Shown: positions 16,904-25,778 of the stretch, in pieces
Numbering within the stretch: the stretch's first letter is position 1
Layout: every line of letters begins with the position of its first letter
Assembly (NCBI GenBank): GCA_964539975.1
Contig: CAZIKK010000009.1
Span: 18,806-82,805, forward strand
Reading direction: 5' to 3'
From: 38-11 sp964539975
GTDB lineage: Bacteria; Bacillota; Clostridia; Tissierellales; Dethiosulfatibacteraceae
DNA: 64,000 nt
Position numbers and translations under genes: made by a program
The notes under the pieces: generated by a model
The model's database searches: none
What the model saw: only the letters and a program-made list of their open reading frames with translations
What the model was told of the DNA's origin: nothing

Positions 16904-18451
16904 ATGCCTGACATGGATTTAGCTAAATATGAGAAAAAAATGACCGTTCGTAGAATCAGAAGTGATGACTTCGAAAAAATTATACACCTCCAAAAAATTT
17001 GTTTCCCTAATATGATCCCTTGGAAAATTTCGCAACTCCAAAGTCAAATCGATATTTTCCCAGAAGGGCAAATTTGTGTTGAGTACGATGGGTTTCTTAT
17101 CGGCTCAAGCTCAAGTTTAATTATTAATTTTGATGAATACGATGATCAACATTCATGGGACGAAATCACCGATGAAGGTTACATCACAAACCATGACCCT
17201 GAAGGAAACAATCTATATGGCATAGAAGTTATGACTCATCCCGATTTCCGAAACATGAAAGTAGGGAGACGCCTTTATGAAGCCAGAAAAGAACTGGTTC
17301 AACGCATGAATCTCGAAAGCATCATTATTGGTGGTCGTATTCCGAACTACTATAAATATTCGAACGAAATGACCCCTAAAGAATATGCGGAAGCTGTCAA
17401 AATTCATAATATTTATGATCCCATTCTAACTTTCCAATTACATAATGGGTTTGTGTTGAAAAGAATTATTCGAAAATACTTGCCTGACGACAAGGCTTCT
17501 TTGGAGTATGCCACTTTAATGGAATGGCATAATATCGAGTATCAACCTCCAACCAAACGGCATTTTAAAACAGCTTTCCCTGTTAGAATATGCGTTGTCC
17601 AGTACATGATGAAAAAGATCAATTCTTTTGAAGAATTCGCACACCAATGCGAGTACTATGTGGACGTGGCAGCCAACTATAAATCTGATTTTGTGGTTTT
17701 CCCTGAAATTTTCACAACCCAGCTGTTGTCTTTCATGGACCAGGATACCCCTAGCCAATCCATTAGAAAGCTCGCTACCTATACAGAAGACTATATCGAA
17801 ATCTTCACAGATTTTGCTGTGCGTTACAATGTCAATATTATTGGGGGCTCTCATTTTGTGGAGGAAGAAGGCAATATTTACAACATCGCTTATCTATTCC
17901 GCAGAGATGGCACTATCGACAAACAATATAAAATTCATATCACTCCAAATGAACAAAAATGGTGGGGAATCTCAACTGGAGATGAAATAAAAGTATTTGA
18001 TACCGATTGTGGTAAAATCTCCATTTTGATTTGCTACGACATAGAGTTCCCAGAACTGAGTAGGTTGGTAACAGAAAAAGGCGCCAACATCATTTTTACG
18101 CCTTTCTGCACCGACGAGCGCCAAGGCTATTTACGCGTTCGCTACTGTGCGCAAGCAAGAGCTGTTGAAAATCAAATCTACACTGTGATCGCTGGAACCG
18201 TAGGCAATCTTACCCACGTTGAGAATATGGATATTCAATATGCCCAATCTGCTATTTTTACACCTTCGGATTTTTCCTTTCCAAGAGACGGCATCATGGC
18301 AGAGTGCACACCCAATATCGAGATGGTCATGGTCGGAGATTTGGATCTGGAATTGTTGAAGCGTTCTAGAAAATCGGGAACCGTCACTCTTCTCAAGAAT
18401 CGACGATCCGACTTGTACGAGCTTCGAGAAAAGAAAACCGCGGAGATCTAA
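16904..18451 (+). CDS. GNAT acetyltransferase fused to a carbon-nitrogen hydrolase (YhcX-like)
   Basis: A two-domain enzyme of 515 residues. Residues 1-~210 form an N-acetyltransferase (VRRIRSDDFEKI; GIEVMTHPDFRNMKVGRRLY). Residues ~225-510 form a nitrilase-superfamily amidase with its triad visible: E268 in VVFPEIF, K343 in KQYKIH and C377 in LICYDIEFPE. The layout matches Bacillus subtilis YhcX, whose substrate is not established as far as I know. An amidase joined to an acetyltransferase could hydrolyse and re-acylate a small amide or polyamine derivative, which is inference. ATG at 16904 is preferred over a GTG three codons earlier because GAGGAG stands eight bases before it. It is a single-gene unit ending in a shared terminator. 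Confidence 0.92.
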   Translation: MPDMDLAKYEKKMTVRRIRSDDFEKIIHLQKICFPNMIPWKISQLQSQIDIFPEGQICVEYDGFLIGSSSSLIINFDEYDDQHSWDEITDEGYITNHDPEGNNLYGIEVMTHPDFRNMKVGRRLYEARKELVQRMNLESIIIGGRIPNYYKYSNEMTPKEYAEAVKIHNIYDPILTFQLHNGFVLKRIIRKYLPDDKASLEYATLMEWHNIEYQPPTKRHFKTAFPVRICVVQYMMKKINSFEEFAHQCEYYVDVAANYKSDFVVFPEIFTTQLLSFMDQDTPSQSIRKLATYTEDYIEIFTDFAVRYNVNIIGGSHFVEEEGNIYNIAYLFRRDGTIDKQYKIHITPNEQKWWGISTGDEIKVFDTDCGKISILICYDIEFPELSRLVTEKGANIIFTPFCTDERQGYLRVRYCAQARAVENQIYTVIAGTVGNLTHVENMDIQYAQSAIFTPSDFSFPRDGIMAECTPNIEMVMVGDLDLELLKRSRKSGTVTLLKNRRSDLYELREKKTAEI

Positions 18452-18463
18452 TCCTCCGCGGTT
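18436..18463. terminator. Bidirectional terminator between the fusion gene and tatD
   Basis: Ten-base arms aaccgcggag/ctccgcggtt enclose eight bases, followed by actttattt on the plus strand. The stem covers the stop codons of both converging genes. Confidence 0.8.
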
Positions 18464-19229
18464 ACTTTATTTCAAACATTTTTTTGAAATTATTCGTTGT
18501 AATTTCTGCCACTTTCTCAAAAGACAAGCCTTTCAAGTCTGCAATTTCCTGAGCCACGTAACACACATATGCCGGTTCATTTCGTTTTCCTCTGAAAGGT
18601 ACCGGTGTCAGATAGGGAGCATCTGTTTCAACCAACAAGTGCTCTAGTGGGATTTCCTTTGCCACCTCTTTCGCTTTTCTCGCATTTTTGAAAGTAACCG
18701 GTCCCGCCAACGAAATCAAGAATCCCATTTTGATAAAGCTTTTTGCCAGTTCAACATTGCCAGAATAACAATGCATAATCCCTCGCATACTCGTGTTGTA
18801 TTCTGATTGGATCAACTCATAGATTTCCCCGTGGGCTTCTCTATCATGGACAATAAAAGGCATATCCAGTTTCTTTGCCAATCTCATCTGCTCAACAAAC
18901 CATTTCCTTTGAACTTCCTTTGGAGAGTGGTTGTAATGATAGTCCAATCCAATCTCTCCAATGGCCACCACTTTTTTCTTTTTAGCCAATGCTTCAATAA
19001 TTGACAAGGAATCCTCTGTCACTTCTTTCGCATTATGAGGATGATATCCCACAGATGCAAAAACTTTGGAATGCTGCTCAGATGCATTCACCGCTTTTAT
19101 GGATGAATTCAAGTCATAAGCAGCGTGCAATACATAAGCGATGCCATCTTTATTGAATGATTGGATCAATTGGTCTCTGTCTCGATCAAACCTGGTATCA
19201 TCCAGATGCACATGACTGTCTACCAACAT
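18462..19229 (-). CDS. TatD-family metal-dependent hydrolase (DNase)
   Basis: A TIM-barrel amidohydrolase-type nuclease of 255 residues. Metal ligands are visible as VDSHVHLDD at the start, the glutamate in AIGEIGLDYHY, histidines in FIVHDREAHG and MHCYSGN, and the aspartate in LVETDAPYLTP. Bacterial TatD proteins act as 3'-5' exonucleases and possibly D-aminoacyl-tRNA deacylases. The start is taken at MLVDSHVH because AGGTGA precedes it by five bases; in-frame codons just upstream are also possible. It lies downstream of metG and a small membrane protein gene; metG-tatD proximity is common in Firmicutes (metS-yabD in Bacillus). Confidence 0.93.
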   Translation of the reverse strand: MLVDSHVHLDDTRFDRDRDQLIQSFNKDGIAYVLHAAYDLNSSIKAVNASEQHSKVFASVGYHPHNAKEVTEDSLSIIEALAKKKKVVAIGEIGLDYHYNHSPKEVQRKWFVEQMRLAKKLDMPFIVHDREAHGEIYELIQSEYNTSMRGIMHCYSGNVELAKSFIKMGFLISLAGPVTFKNARKAKEVAKEIPLEHLLVETDAPYLTPVPFRGKRNEPAYVCYVAQEIADLKGLSFEKVAEITTNNFKKMFEIK

Positions 19230-19238
19230 AGTCATCAC

Positions 19239-19760
19239 CTACTTTCTCTTCTTTGTCTTTTTACGGTATTGCTTAATTAATGAAGCAACTTTTTCCTTCT
19301 CTACTCGATCATCTTTCACAGTAAGCTTCACGATTGAGTCCCTATTTTTTGATTGAAAACCTATCATCACTTTGCATGTTTTGCCATTGAAGCCTGTCCA
19401 TTCCACATTTTTGATGCTGTCCCATTTAATGAGGTTGTTGTTTTTTAAAATCCCTCCCTCAGAAATGGCTGTTCGACTCAATGCATTGATGGCCACTGCA
19501 ATAAAAAGCACCAAAGTAGCCGAAAACTGCATCAGATCGTCTTGTCTAATCTCTTGTCCAGTAGTAGTCATACTGTACAAAGAATAGGCCATCAGCAGGA
19601 TCATAGCAATTACTACCCCACTTAATCCTTTCATGATTCGATTGTCAATTTTTAAATGGTATAACACTTTCCCTTTTTCTTTATGGTTGACTATCTTGTT
19701 CTTAATGTTCAAAAACAAAATAATCACACCGAAAAGCAATAATACTTGATACAACATCAC
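19239..19760 (-). CDS. Small membrane protein, possibly DUF5673-like
   Basis: A 173-residue protein with three hydrophobic segments (about 3-20, 45-65 and 80-95) and a basic cytoplasmic tail. The stretch ISEGGILKNNNLIKWDSIKNVEW resembles the PH-like tail of DUF5673 and related bacterial proteins, where a strand pair 'GI..K...I.W..I..' is usual; this is a weak assignment. The end is very basic (KKTKKRK). It sits between metG and tatD in the same direction with short gaps, so it probably belongs to the metG transcript. A GTG one codon ahead of the ATG is equally placed to AGGAG. Function is unknown. Confidence 0.75.
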   Translation of the reverse strand: MMLYQVLLLFGVIILFLNIKNKIVNHKEKGKVLYHLKIDNRIMKGLSGVVIAMILLMAYSLYSMTTTGQEIRQDDLMQFSATLVLFIAVAINALSRTAISEGGILKNNNLIKWDSIKNVEWTGFNGKTCKVMIGFQSKNRDSIVKLTVKDDRVEKEKVASLIKQYRKKTKKRK

Positions 19761-19775
19761 TCACCACTCCTATCT

Positions 19776-21725
19776 TTATGTTATGCTGGCCCCATCTTTG
19801 AAATCCTCCAAAGTGGAAACCAGTGTCAGTTTTTTACCTTTAGATGCCGCCAACACCATCCCTTGAGATTCTACTCCTCTCAATTTCACAGGAGCCAAAT
19901 TGTAAACCATGACCACTTTTTTTCCAATTAATTCTTCTGGTTGATACCACTTGGCTATGCCCGATACCACCTGGCGATTCTCTTCTGCAATTTTCAACTG
20001 CAATACCAACAATCGATCTGCATCAGGATGTTTTTCGCATGAGATAATCTCAGCCAGTCGCAAGTCTAATCTCCCAAAATCATCAATGGTGATTTCCGGT
20101 TTGGATTTTTGAAGTTTTTTTGGTTGAATGCTTTGTTGTTTCTTGTCTTTTTCTACTATTGGTTCTCCAGAAATACTCTCAATTTTCTTGGCTGCATCGA
20201 TTCTCGTAAAAAGTATCTCCGGTAGATTGACTCTATCCCCTGCTTTGATTCCATTAAACTGCGTCAGACTGTCCCATGTTTGTAAATCTGAATTGAGTTG
20301 CTTGAATATTTTATCTGATGTTTCTGGTAAAAATGGTGACAGCATCACAGCAGAAAATCGAATAGCTTCTAGCAAATGATATAATACTGTCCCAAGTCGG
20401 TCTTTTTGAGACGCATCTCGTCCAAGTACCCAAGGTGTGGTCTCGTCGATGTATTTGTTGCTTCTTCTCAATAATTTGAAAATCTCATCAATAGCATCCG
20501 CCACTCTCAATTCGTCCATTTTTGATTTGACCCGTCCCGGCGTTGCCAACGCCAAGTCTATCAAGGACTGGTCAATGGTTTCAATTTTTGATGGCGGCAT
20601 AATTTTCCCATCAAAGTATTTGTTTGCCATCGCAACCGTTCGATTCACAAGATTGCCCAATACATTAGCTAGTTCGGTGTTAATTCTTTCTATAAGCAAT
20701 TCATAAGTGATGGTTCCGTCATTGGCAAAGGGCATTTCATGCAAAACGAAAAATCGAATGGCATCCACCCCGAAGTGCTCAACAAGAAAGTCCGCATAAA
20801 TGACATTGCCTCTTGATTTGCTCATTTTCCCCTCGCCAACCAACAACCACGGGTGACCAAAGATTTGTTTGGGTAAAGGAACTCCCAGAGCCAACAACAT
20901 AATGGGCCAATAGATGGTATGAAATCTTAGAATATCTTTACCGATCAAATGGACATCAGCTGGCCAATACTTTTTATACAATTCTCCATGATCGCCATCC
21001 GGATCATATCCTAATCCTGTGATATAGTTGGATAGCGCATCAATCCATACATAGATGACATGCCCTGGTTCAAAATCTACTGGGATGCCCCATTTGAAGG
21101 ATGTTCTAGACACACATAAGTCCTGTAAGCCCGGTTTTAAAAAATTATTCAACATCTCATTTTTTCTAGACTCTGGCTGTATGAAGGTGGGGTTTTCTTC
21201 AATGTGTCGAATCAATTGATCTGAATATTTGCTCAATTTAAAGAAGTAAGCTTCTTCCTTTGCTTGATAAACCTCTCTTCCACAGTCAGGACATTTGCCT
21301 CCCACCAATTGCCCTTCTGTGTAGAAAGATTCGTCTGGCGTACAGTACCACCCTTCGTAAAAACCTTTGTAAATGTCTCCTTGATCATGCAATTGTTTGA
21401 ATATTTTTTGCACGATTTTTTTGTGATCCGGTTCTGTTGTTCTGATAAATCGATCATAAGAAGTGTTCATTAGATCCCAAATTTGTTTGATCTCATCCGC
21501 TACGCCATCCACGAATTCTTGAGGTTTCAAGCCCGCTTCTGCCGCTTTTTGTTCAATCTTTTGGCCGTGCTCATCCGTTCCGGTTTGAAAATAAACATCG
21601 TAACCCAATAACCGTTTGAATCTTGCGATGCTGTCCGCCAAAACAATCTCATAAGTATTGCCTATATGCGGTTTCCCAGAAGTGTACGCAATTGCAGTTG
21701 TAATGTAATATTGTTCTTTTTTCAT
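19776..21725 (-). CDS. metG: Methionyl-tRNA synthetase with C-terminal tRNA-binding domain
   Basis: Charges initiator and elongator tRNA-Met. The 649-residue protein has the class I signature AYTSGKPHIGNTYE (12-25), a zinc-type knuckle GGKCPDCGREVYQ, and KMSKS in EGKMSKSRGNVIY. An anticodon-binding helical domain follows. The C-terminal ~110 residues are an EMAP-II/Trbp111-like OB fold (FGRLDLRLAEIISCEKHPDADRL ... VMVYNLAPVKLRGVESQGMVLAA), usual in Gram-positive MetRS. Expression is controlled by a T-box leader upstream. Confidence 0.97.
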   Translation of the reverse strand: MKKEQYYITTAIAYTSGKPHIGNTYEIVLADSIARFKRLLGYDVYFQTGTDEHGQKIEQKAAEAGLKPQEFVDGVADEIKQIWDLMNTSYDRFIRTTEPDHKKIVQKIFKQLHDQGDIYKGFYEGWYCTPDESFYTEGQLVGGKCPDCGREVYQAKEEAYFFKLSKYSDQLIRHIEENPTFIQPESRKNEMLNNFLKPGLQDLCVSRTSFKWGIPVDFEPGHVIYVWIDALSNYITGLGYDPDGDHGELYKKYWPADVHLIGKDILRFHTIYWPIMLLALGVPLPKQIFGHPWLLVGEGKMSKSRGNVIYADFLVEHFGVDAIRFFVLHEMPFANDGTITYELLIERINTELANVLGNLVNRTVAMANKYFDGKIMPPSKIETIDQSLIDLALATPGRVKSKMDELRVADAIDEIFKLLRRSNKYIDETTPWVLGRDASQKDRLGTVLYHLLEAIRFSAVMLSPFLPETSDKIFKQLNSDLQTWDSLTQFNGIKAGDRVNLPEILFTRIDAAKKIESISGEPIVEKDKKQQSIQPKKLQKSKPEITIDDFGRLDLRLAEIISCEKHPDADRLLVLQLKIAEENRQVVSGIAKWYQPEELIGKKVVMVYNLAPVKLRGVESQGMVLAASKGKKLTLVSTLEDFKDGASIT

Positions 21726-21770
21726 CTTTTCTTCCTTTCATTCATTTCTGATTTCGGGATTTTCGGGAAT

Positions 21771-22028
21771 AAAAAACGTCTCCTATTAAACATAAGAGAC
21801 GAAATCTTCCGTGTTACCACTCTTCTTCGTGAATTTTTCACAAAATTCACCTCAAGGTTTATCAACCTATCCTTAACGAGGACCAACCGCCATGTCCTAC
21901 TTGAATCTTTCAGACATAGTGCTCAGGGGCCATCTTCATTTTCTCCCGCATCATCGGGTTACACCTATTCCGACTCTCTTGGGATGCTTCGAAAAATTAC
22001 TCTTCCCTTCTTCACATATAATATAAGA
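21771..22028 (-). promoter_or_regulatory. T-box riboswitch leader of metG
   Basis: The minus strand carries the T-box core AGAGTGGTAACACGG (21809-21823), which pairs with the tRNA acceptor end, followed by a terminator stem CGTCTCTTAT/ATAGGAGACG and six T residues (21771-21801). A long structured stem I region with an AGTAGG-type element precedes it. Several ATG triplets suit a methionine specifier, but I could not fix which one sits in the specifier loop. Uncharged tRNA-Met would favour the antiterminator and allow metG transcription. Confidence 0.9.
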
Positions 22029-22031
22029 TAG

Positions 22032-22060
22032 AATATATAATATTTCCTAAACCTTGTCAA
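22032..22060 (-). promoter_or_regulatory. Promoter of the metG T-box transcript
   Basis: Minus-strand TTGACA and TATATT are exactly 17 bases apart, a few bases before the T-box leader. Confidence 0.8.
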
Positions 22061-22068
22061 GTGAGTCC

Positions 22069-22311
22069 TTAGGAGATAATGCGATACATGTTTGCGGCAT
22101 CGTTTTTGGATACATGCTCTTTCAAATCTTCCACCACAATTTTCATTGTTTTATCGCCAAACATAATTTCAATTTCATCTTCTACAGCCACTTCTGTTCC
22201 AGGTTTAGCGTCTTTCCCATTGACTCGGACTCTTCCACTTTCACATGCCTCTTTTGCAATTGTACGTCTCTTGATGATCCTGGCATTTTTTAAATACTTG
22301 TCAATCCTCAT
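22069..22311 (-). CDS. rqcP: S4-domain RNA-binding protein RqcP (YabO-like)
   Basis: An 80-residue S4-fold protein (MRIDKYLKNARIIKRRTIAKEACESGRVRVNGKDAK). Its Bacillus counterpart RqcP/YabO helps RqcH add alanine tails to nascent chains on stalled 60S-type large subunits (50S). Length and sequence match. The start is MRIDKY behind GGAGG; a longer frame crosses the terminator of hup and is rejected. Its place beside mazG and spoVB-like genes matches the Bacillus yabM-yabN-yabO order, but with hup inserted and without yabP, yabQ or divIC after it. Confidence 0.9.
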   Translation of the reverse strand: MRIDKYLKNARIIKRRTIAKEACESGRVRVNGKDAKPGTEVAVEDEIEIMFGDKTMKIVVEDLKEHVSKNDAANMYRIIS

Positions 22312-22337
22312 TTTGAACCTCCAATGGCATATATGAA

Positions 22338-22364
22338 AATCAGACCTCTTCAAGAGGTCTGATT
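22338..22364 (-). terminator. Hairpin between hup and rqcP
   Basis: Arms aatcagacctctt/aagaggtctgatt form a strong stem-loop. The minus-strand tail has only a short T-run (TTTTC), so it may be a partial terminator lowering rqcP expression relative to hup. Confidence 0.6.
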
Positions 22365-22378
22365 CATCATTTTATATA

Positions 22379-22657
22379 CTATTTGTTAACTGCCTCTTTT
22401 AAAGATTTGCCAGCTTTAAACACAGGTGCTTTTGATGCTGGGATCTCAATTGTTTGCTTTGGATCTCTTGGGTTTCTGCCTTTTCTCTCTTTTCTGCTTC
22501 TCACTTCAAAGGTTCCAAATCCAACTAATTGTACTTTCTCACCTTTTACTAGTTCTGCTTTTACAGTATCCATAAAAGCATTCAATGCAACTTCTGCATC
22601 TTTCTTCGTAAAACCAGTCTGCTCTGCTATGCTAGCAACTAATTCAGCTTTATTCAC
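22379..22657 (-). CDS. hup: DNA-binding protein HU
   Basis: A 92-residue histone-like protein that bends and compacts DNA as a dimer. It shows NKAELVASIAEQTGFTKKDAE, the signature VQLVGFGTFEVRSRKERKGRNPRDPKQT and the flexible arm ending in AGKSLKEAV. The start is GTG at 22657 (MNKAELV): GGAGG lies eight bases upstream, and this start gives exactly HU length. The longer ATG frame would add 13 residues without a ribosome site. It lies directly after mazG, the same arrangement as in many Clostridia. Confidence 0.96.
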   Translation of the reverse strand: MNKAELVASIAEQTGFTKKDAEVALNAFMDTVKAELVKGEKVQLVGFGTFEVRSRKERKGRNPRDPKQTIEIPASKAPVFKAGKSLKEAVNK

Positions 22658-22702
22658 TATAAAACCCTCCTTAAATATTAGTATTGCAAATTCCAATCGG
22701 AA

Positions 22703-24136
22703 TTACTGCCTTTTTGATGTTTCCCATAACTCATCCATTTCTGCTAGTGTCATGTCTTGTAACGACTTTTTGGCATTGGATTCAATAAACTTGAATCTAT
22801 CTATGAATTTACGATTCGTTTTGTTCAACGCCACATCCGGGTTGATTTTTAAAAACCTTGAGAAATTTATGATGGCAAACAACAAATCTCCCAACTCTTC
22901 TTCTATTTTTTTGCTCTCCATATTGCCGTAAGCTTCCATTAACTCATTGATTTCTTCATTTACTTTGATAACAGCACCTGTTACATCCGGCCAATCAAAT
23001 CCAATCTCTGCTGCTTTTTGTTGAATCTTGAACCCTCTTGTCAAAGGAGACATGGATTTTGGAATGTCTTCCAACCTGTCTGAATAAGTAACTCTAGGAT
23101 TCTCCTTGATTTTTGCCTGATCCCAGCTCTTTTTGGCATCTCCTGCATTATCAACCTTTTCATTCTTGAAAACATGAGGATGTCGATTAATCAGTTTTTG
23201 ACAAATTGCTGATGTAATGTCCTCAAAATTAAAATAACCTTCTTCTGCAGCAATTTGGGCATTGAATACAACTTGAAGCAATAAATCACCCAACTCTTCT
23301 ACGAGATGATCTAAGTCGTTTTTCTCAATGGCATCTACAACCTCATAAGCTTCTTCAATGACACATTGACGAAGTGACTCATGAGTTTGTTTTCTATCCC
23401 AAGGACATCCATCCGGTCCTCTCAATATAGCCATTAGCTTTTTCAAATCATTTATATTATACATGCCTAACATTGAATTTTCAATACTTTCAATGAAAAT
23501 ATATGTTGAATAGGCATAGTTTTTTTGTCGATCCAGCTCAAAAAGAGGTATTTTTTGAAATAATCCACTAAAAATATCCAAAAAAACCAATTCCATGTCT
23601 GAAGGATACATCTCTGTCAAGGCAATTTTAACTGATGAGGCCAAACTCTGATTCTCAATTCCAGCAACAAATAGTTCTGAATGCATATCTAATTGATAAG
23701 GATCGAGCTCATGAGCGCCAATTATTTTTACAACTTGATTCTTAGGCTTAACCATTTTCATCGCTTTATCTGAAAAACTCTCCCCATCAATTATGTCAAT
23801 CTCGATTTTGTGATCTTGATTCCGAAGCAATTGTTCTGTTACCAAATCTCCCATCCAAGGAGACCCAGGCACCAAGTAAAGAATCTCACCATATTTCCTT
23901 GCTGCTTCAACCAAACGAGCTTGTATGGCTTCATAGACATGGTCTAACGATTCTTCCAGTTCAAAAATTAAATCGAAAGTTTGCAATGACGTCAACTGAT
24001 TTTTTTGTAGAACAGGATGTTTTGCTGTCCTAGCATATTTGGGCATTTCCCTGGTGACCCATTGATACCCTTTGACGGTCATATCTTCTAACTCCCCAGT
24101 CCCAAGCCCTACTATGTGTATTTTTGGTTTCATCAT
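22703..24136 (-). CDS. mazG: Tetrapyrrole methylase/MazG fusion (YabN-like nucleoside triphosphate pyrophosphohydrolase)
   Basis: A 477-residue protein. The N-terminal ~220 residues resemble SAM-dependent tetrapyrrole methylases (HIVGLGTGELEDMTVKGYQ; YLVPGSPWMGD). Two MazG domains follow, each with the metal-binding EExxE/ExxD pattern: LRGPDGCPWDRKQTHESLRQ...VIEEAYEVVDAI...EELGDLLLQ, and NEEINELMEAYG...EELGDLLFAI. MazG hydrolyses (d)NTPs to monophosphates and removes non-canonical nucleotides. The layout matches Bacillus YabN. It is seven bases from the upstream spoVB-like gene and likely in one operon with hup and rqcP. The start is one of two adjacent ATG codons. Confidence 0.93.
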   Translation of the reverse strand: MMKPKIHIVGLGTGELEDMTVKGYQWVTREMPKYARTAKHPVLQKNQLTSLQTFDLIFELEESLDHVYEAIQARLVEAARKYGEILYLVPGSPWMGDLVTEQLLRNQDHKIEIDIIDGESFSDKAMKMVKPKNQVVKIIGAHELDPYQLDMHSELFVAGIENQSLASSVKIALTEMYPSDMELVFLDIFSGLFQKIPLFELDRQKNYAYSTYIFIESIENSMLGMYNINDLKKLMAILRGPDGCPWDRKQTHESLRQCVIEEAYEVVDAIEKNDLDHLVEELGDLLLQVVFNAQIAAEEGYFNFEDITSAICQKLINRHPHVFKNEKVDNAGDAKKSWDQAKIKENPRVTYSDRLEDIPKSMSPLTRGFKIQQKAAEIGFDWPDVTGAVIKVNEEINELMEAYGNMESKKIEEELGDLLFAIINFSRFLKINPDVALNKTNRKFIDRFKFIESNAKKSLQDMTLAEMDELWETSKRQ

Positions 24137-24142
24137 TCTCTC

Positions 24143-25750
24143 CTAATGCATTAATCTGAGACGTTTCATCAATTTGTGCAATGTCTCACCTTTGGGTAAT
24201 AAGGCCATATCCTCTTCTGTTATGGTTTTTGTGATTGGCAAAGCCACTACATACACCATCACACCCACTCCTATGGCTATCAAGGCTGAAACTTTCATTC
24301 CGACCCAACCTATACCAAGTTGGTAAGCCGCATATACTATCACGCCCATAATAATGGAAGCAACCATAGGACGCACTGCCACAGAAACAATATCGACTTT
24401 GACTTCAGTATGTCGATTAATATCACGATAGTTTAAAACTGCTGCTGTCAGGTAAGCTGCTATTGTACTGATTGCTGCTCCATTCACATTCAATTCTGGA
24501 ATCCCCACCAACACATAAGTCAAGATGATTTTCACAACAGCTCCCACAGCCAAGTTTTTCACTGGCAATCTCTGTCTATCTAATGCTTGAAGAATAGCCG
24601 TTAAAGACTGCACCAATGTTAAGAATACCACGCTGATTGCCAAAATGGCTAACAACATGCCTACGCTTTGATGTTTATCTGGTCCCAACGCAGGGTAAAA
24701 CAAAGCAATAATGGGCTCTGCCAAAATAAAAAGGCCCATAGCTGACGGAAGACCGATAATAAGAGAAGTTCTCATCCCTAAGTTAGTCGTTTGTCTTAGT
24801 TCATTTAAATCCCCTTTAGCGTGAGCATTTGTAATGCTAGGCACCAAACTCATGGCGATTGCAATGGAAAAAACTTGAGGAAAATTGATGAACGTTTGCG
24901 CTGTACCGCTCAACTGTCCATACATGTCTGTTGCTTCCACTTCTGTAAACCCAATAGCCAACAACCTCATTGAAACCAACTTTGCATCAATCAAACCCAT
25001 CAAAGGAACGATAGATGCCCCTATTGTAATAGGTACCACAATGGCCAGCAATCGCTTGATGATCACTTGACTGTCCTCTGTTCGGTTATTGTTACCCTCT
25101 AAGATGCGATCTTTAATTTTTCTTCTGTTAGCATAGTAAATCATTAGTATCAATAAAAATCCTGCGATCCCTCCAGCAGAAGCCCCAAAAGAAGCTCCTC
25201 CTGCCGCCATTTCCAAGCTAGTGGCCGTCAGGATATAAGCCAATGAAATTCCTGTGGCGAATCGCACTATTTGCTCGATCACTTGAGTATATGCCGTCGG
25301 CATCATGTTTTGCATCCCTTGAAAATACCCTCTGTACACGCTCATAACCGGTACCACCATCAGAGCCGGTGCCAAAGCTATCAGTGAGTAATAAGAACCC
25401 GGATATCCTAAATACTTAGCAATAGATGATGCAAAAAAGAAGACAAATAATGAAGAAGCTACACTGATCAACAAAATTACTTTAAGGGCAACTTTAAACA
25501 CTTGATGAGCGCCTTCAGGATTGCCAATGGCTGTTTTTTCCGAAACAAGTCTAGCTACCGCGGTTGGAAAACCTGCCAATGAAACCACCAACAGTAAATT
25601 ATAAACCTGATACGCAGGTTGGAAATAACCAATGCCTTCCGTTCCCATCAGGTTAGTGAGAGGTATTCTGTAGATGGCACCGATTATTTTAACGATTAGA
25701 CCCGCTGCCCCCAATACCGCAGCGCCTTTTAGAAAACTGTTTTCTGACAT
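24143..25750 (-). CDS. SpoVB/MurJ-like MOP-superfamily flippase
   Basis: A multi-spanning membrane protein (about 14 helices, 535 residues) of the polysaccharide-lipid flippase group. It begins SFLKGAAVLGAAGLIVKIIGAIYRIPLTNLMG, with GTEGIGYFQPAYQVYNLLLVVSLAGFPTAVARLVSE typical of SpoVB/YtgP/MurJ. It would move lipid-linked cell-wall precursors across the membrane. The start is MSENSF because GGAGG is five bases ahead. It corresponds to Bacillus yabM by position (before mazG). A sporulation role cannot be assumed; no other sporulation gene was recognised in the window. Confidence 0.88.
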   Translation of the reverse strand: MSENSFLKGAAVLGAAGLIVKIIGAIYRIPLTNLMGTEGIGYFQPAYQVYNLLLVVSLAGFPTAVARLVSEKTAIGNPEGAHQVFKVALKVILLISVASSLFVFFFASSIAKYLGYPGSYYSLIALAPALMVVPVMSVYRGYFQGMQNMMPTAYTQVIEQIVRFATGISLAYILTATSLEMAAGGASFGASAGGIAGFLLILMIYYANRRKIKDRILEGNNNRTEDSQVIIKRLLAIVVPITIGASIVPLMGLIDAKLVSMRLLAIGFTEVEATDMYGQLSGTAQTFINFPQVFSIAIAMSLVPSITNAHAKGDLNELRQTTNLGMRTSLIIGLPSAMGLFILAEPIIALFYPALGPDKHQSVGMLLAILAISVVFLTLVQSLTAILQALDRQRLPVKNLAVGAVVKIILTYVLVGIPELNVNGAAISTIAAYLTAAVLNYRDINRHTEVKVDIVSVAVRPMVASIIMGVIVYAAYQLGIGWVGMKVSALIAIGVGVMVYVVALPITKTITEEDMALLPKGETLHKLMKRLRLMH

Positions 25751-25778
25751 TTCATCCTCCGTTGTCATTGACTGTTCA

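Noticed and set aside
22383..22931. 182-residue plus-strand frame as a gene
   Set aside because: It is antisense to hup and the mazG end, with no ribosome site and composition typical of antisense frames.
24143..25750. Evidence that the organism forms spores
   Set aside because: SpoVB-like flippases occur in non-sporulating bacteria, and no other sporulation gene was recognised here.
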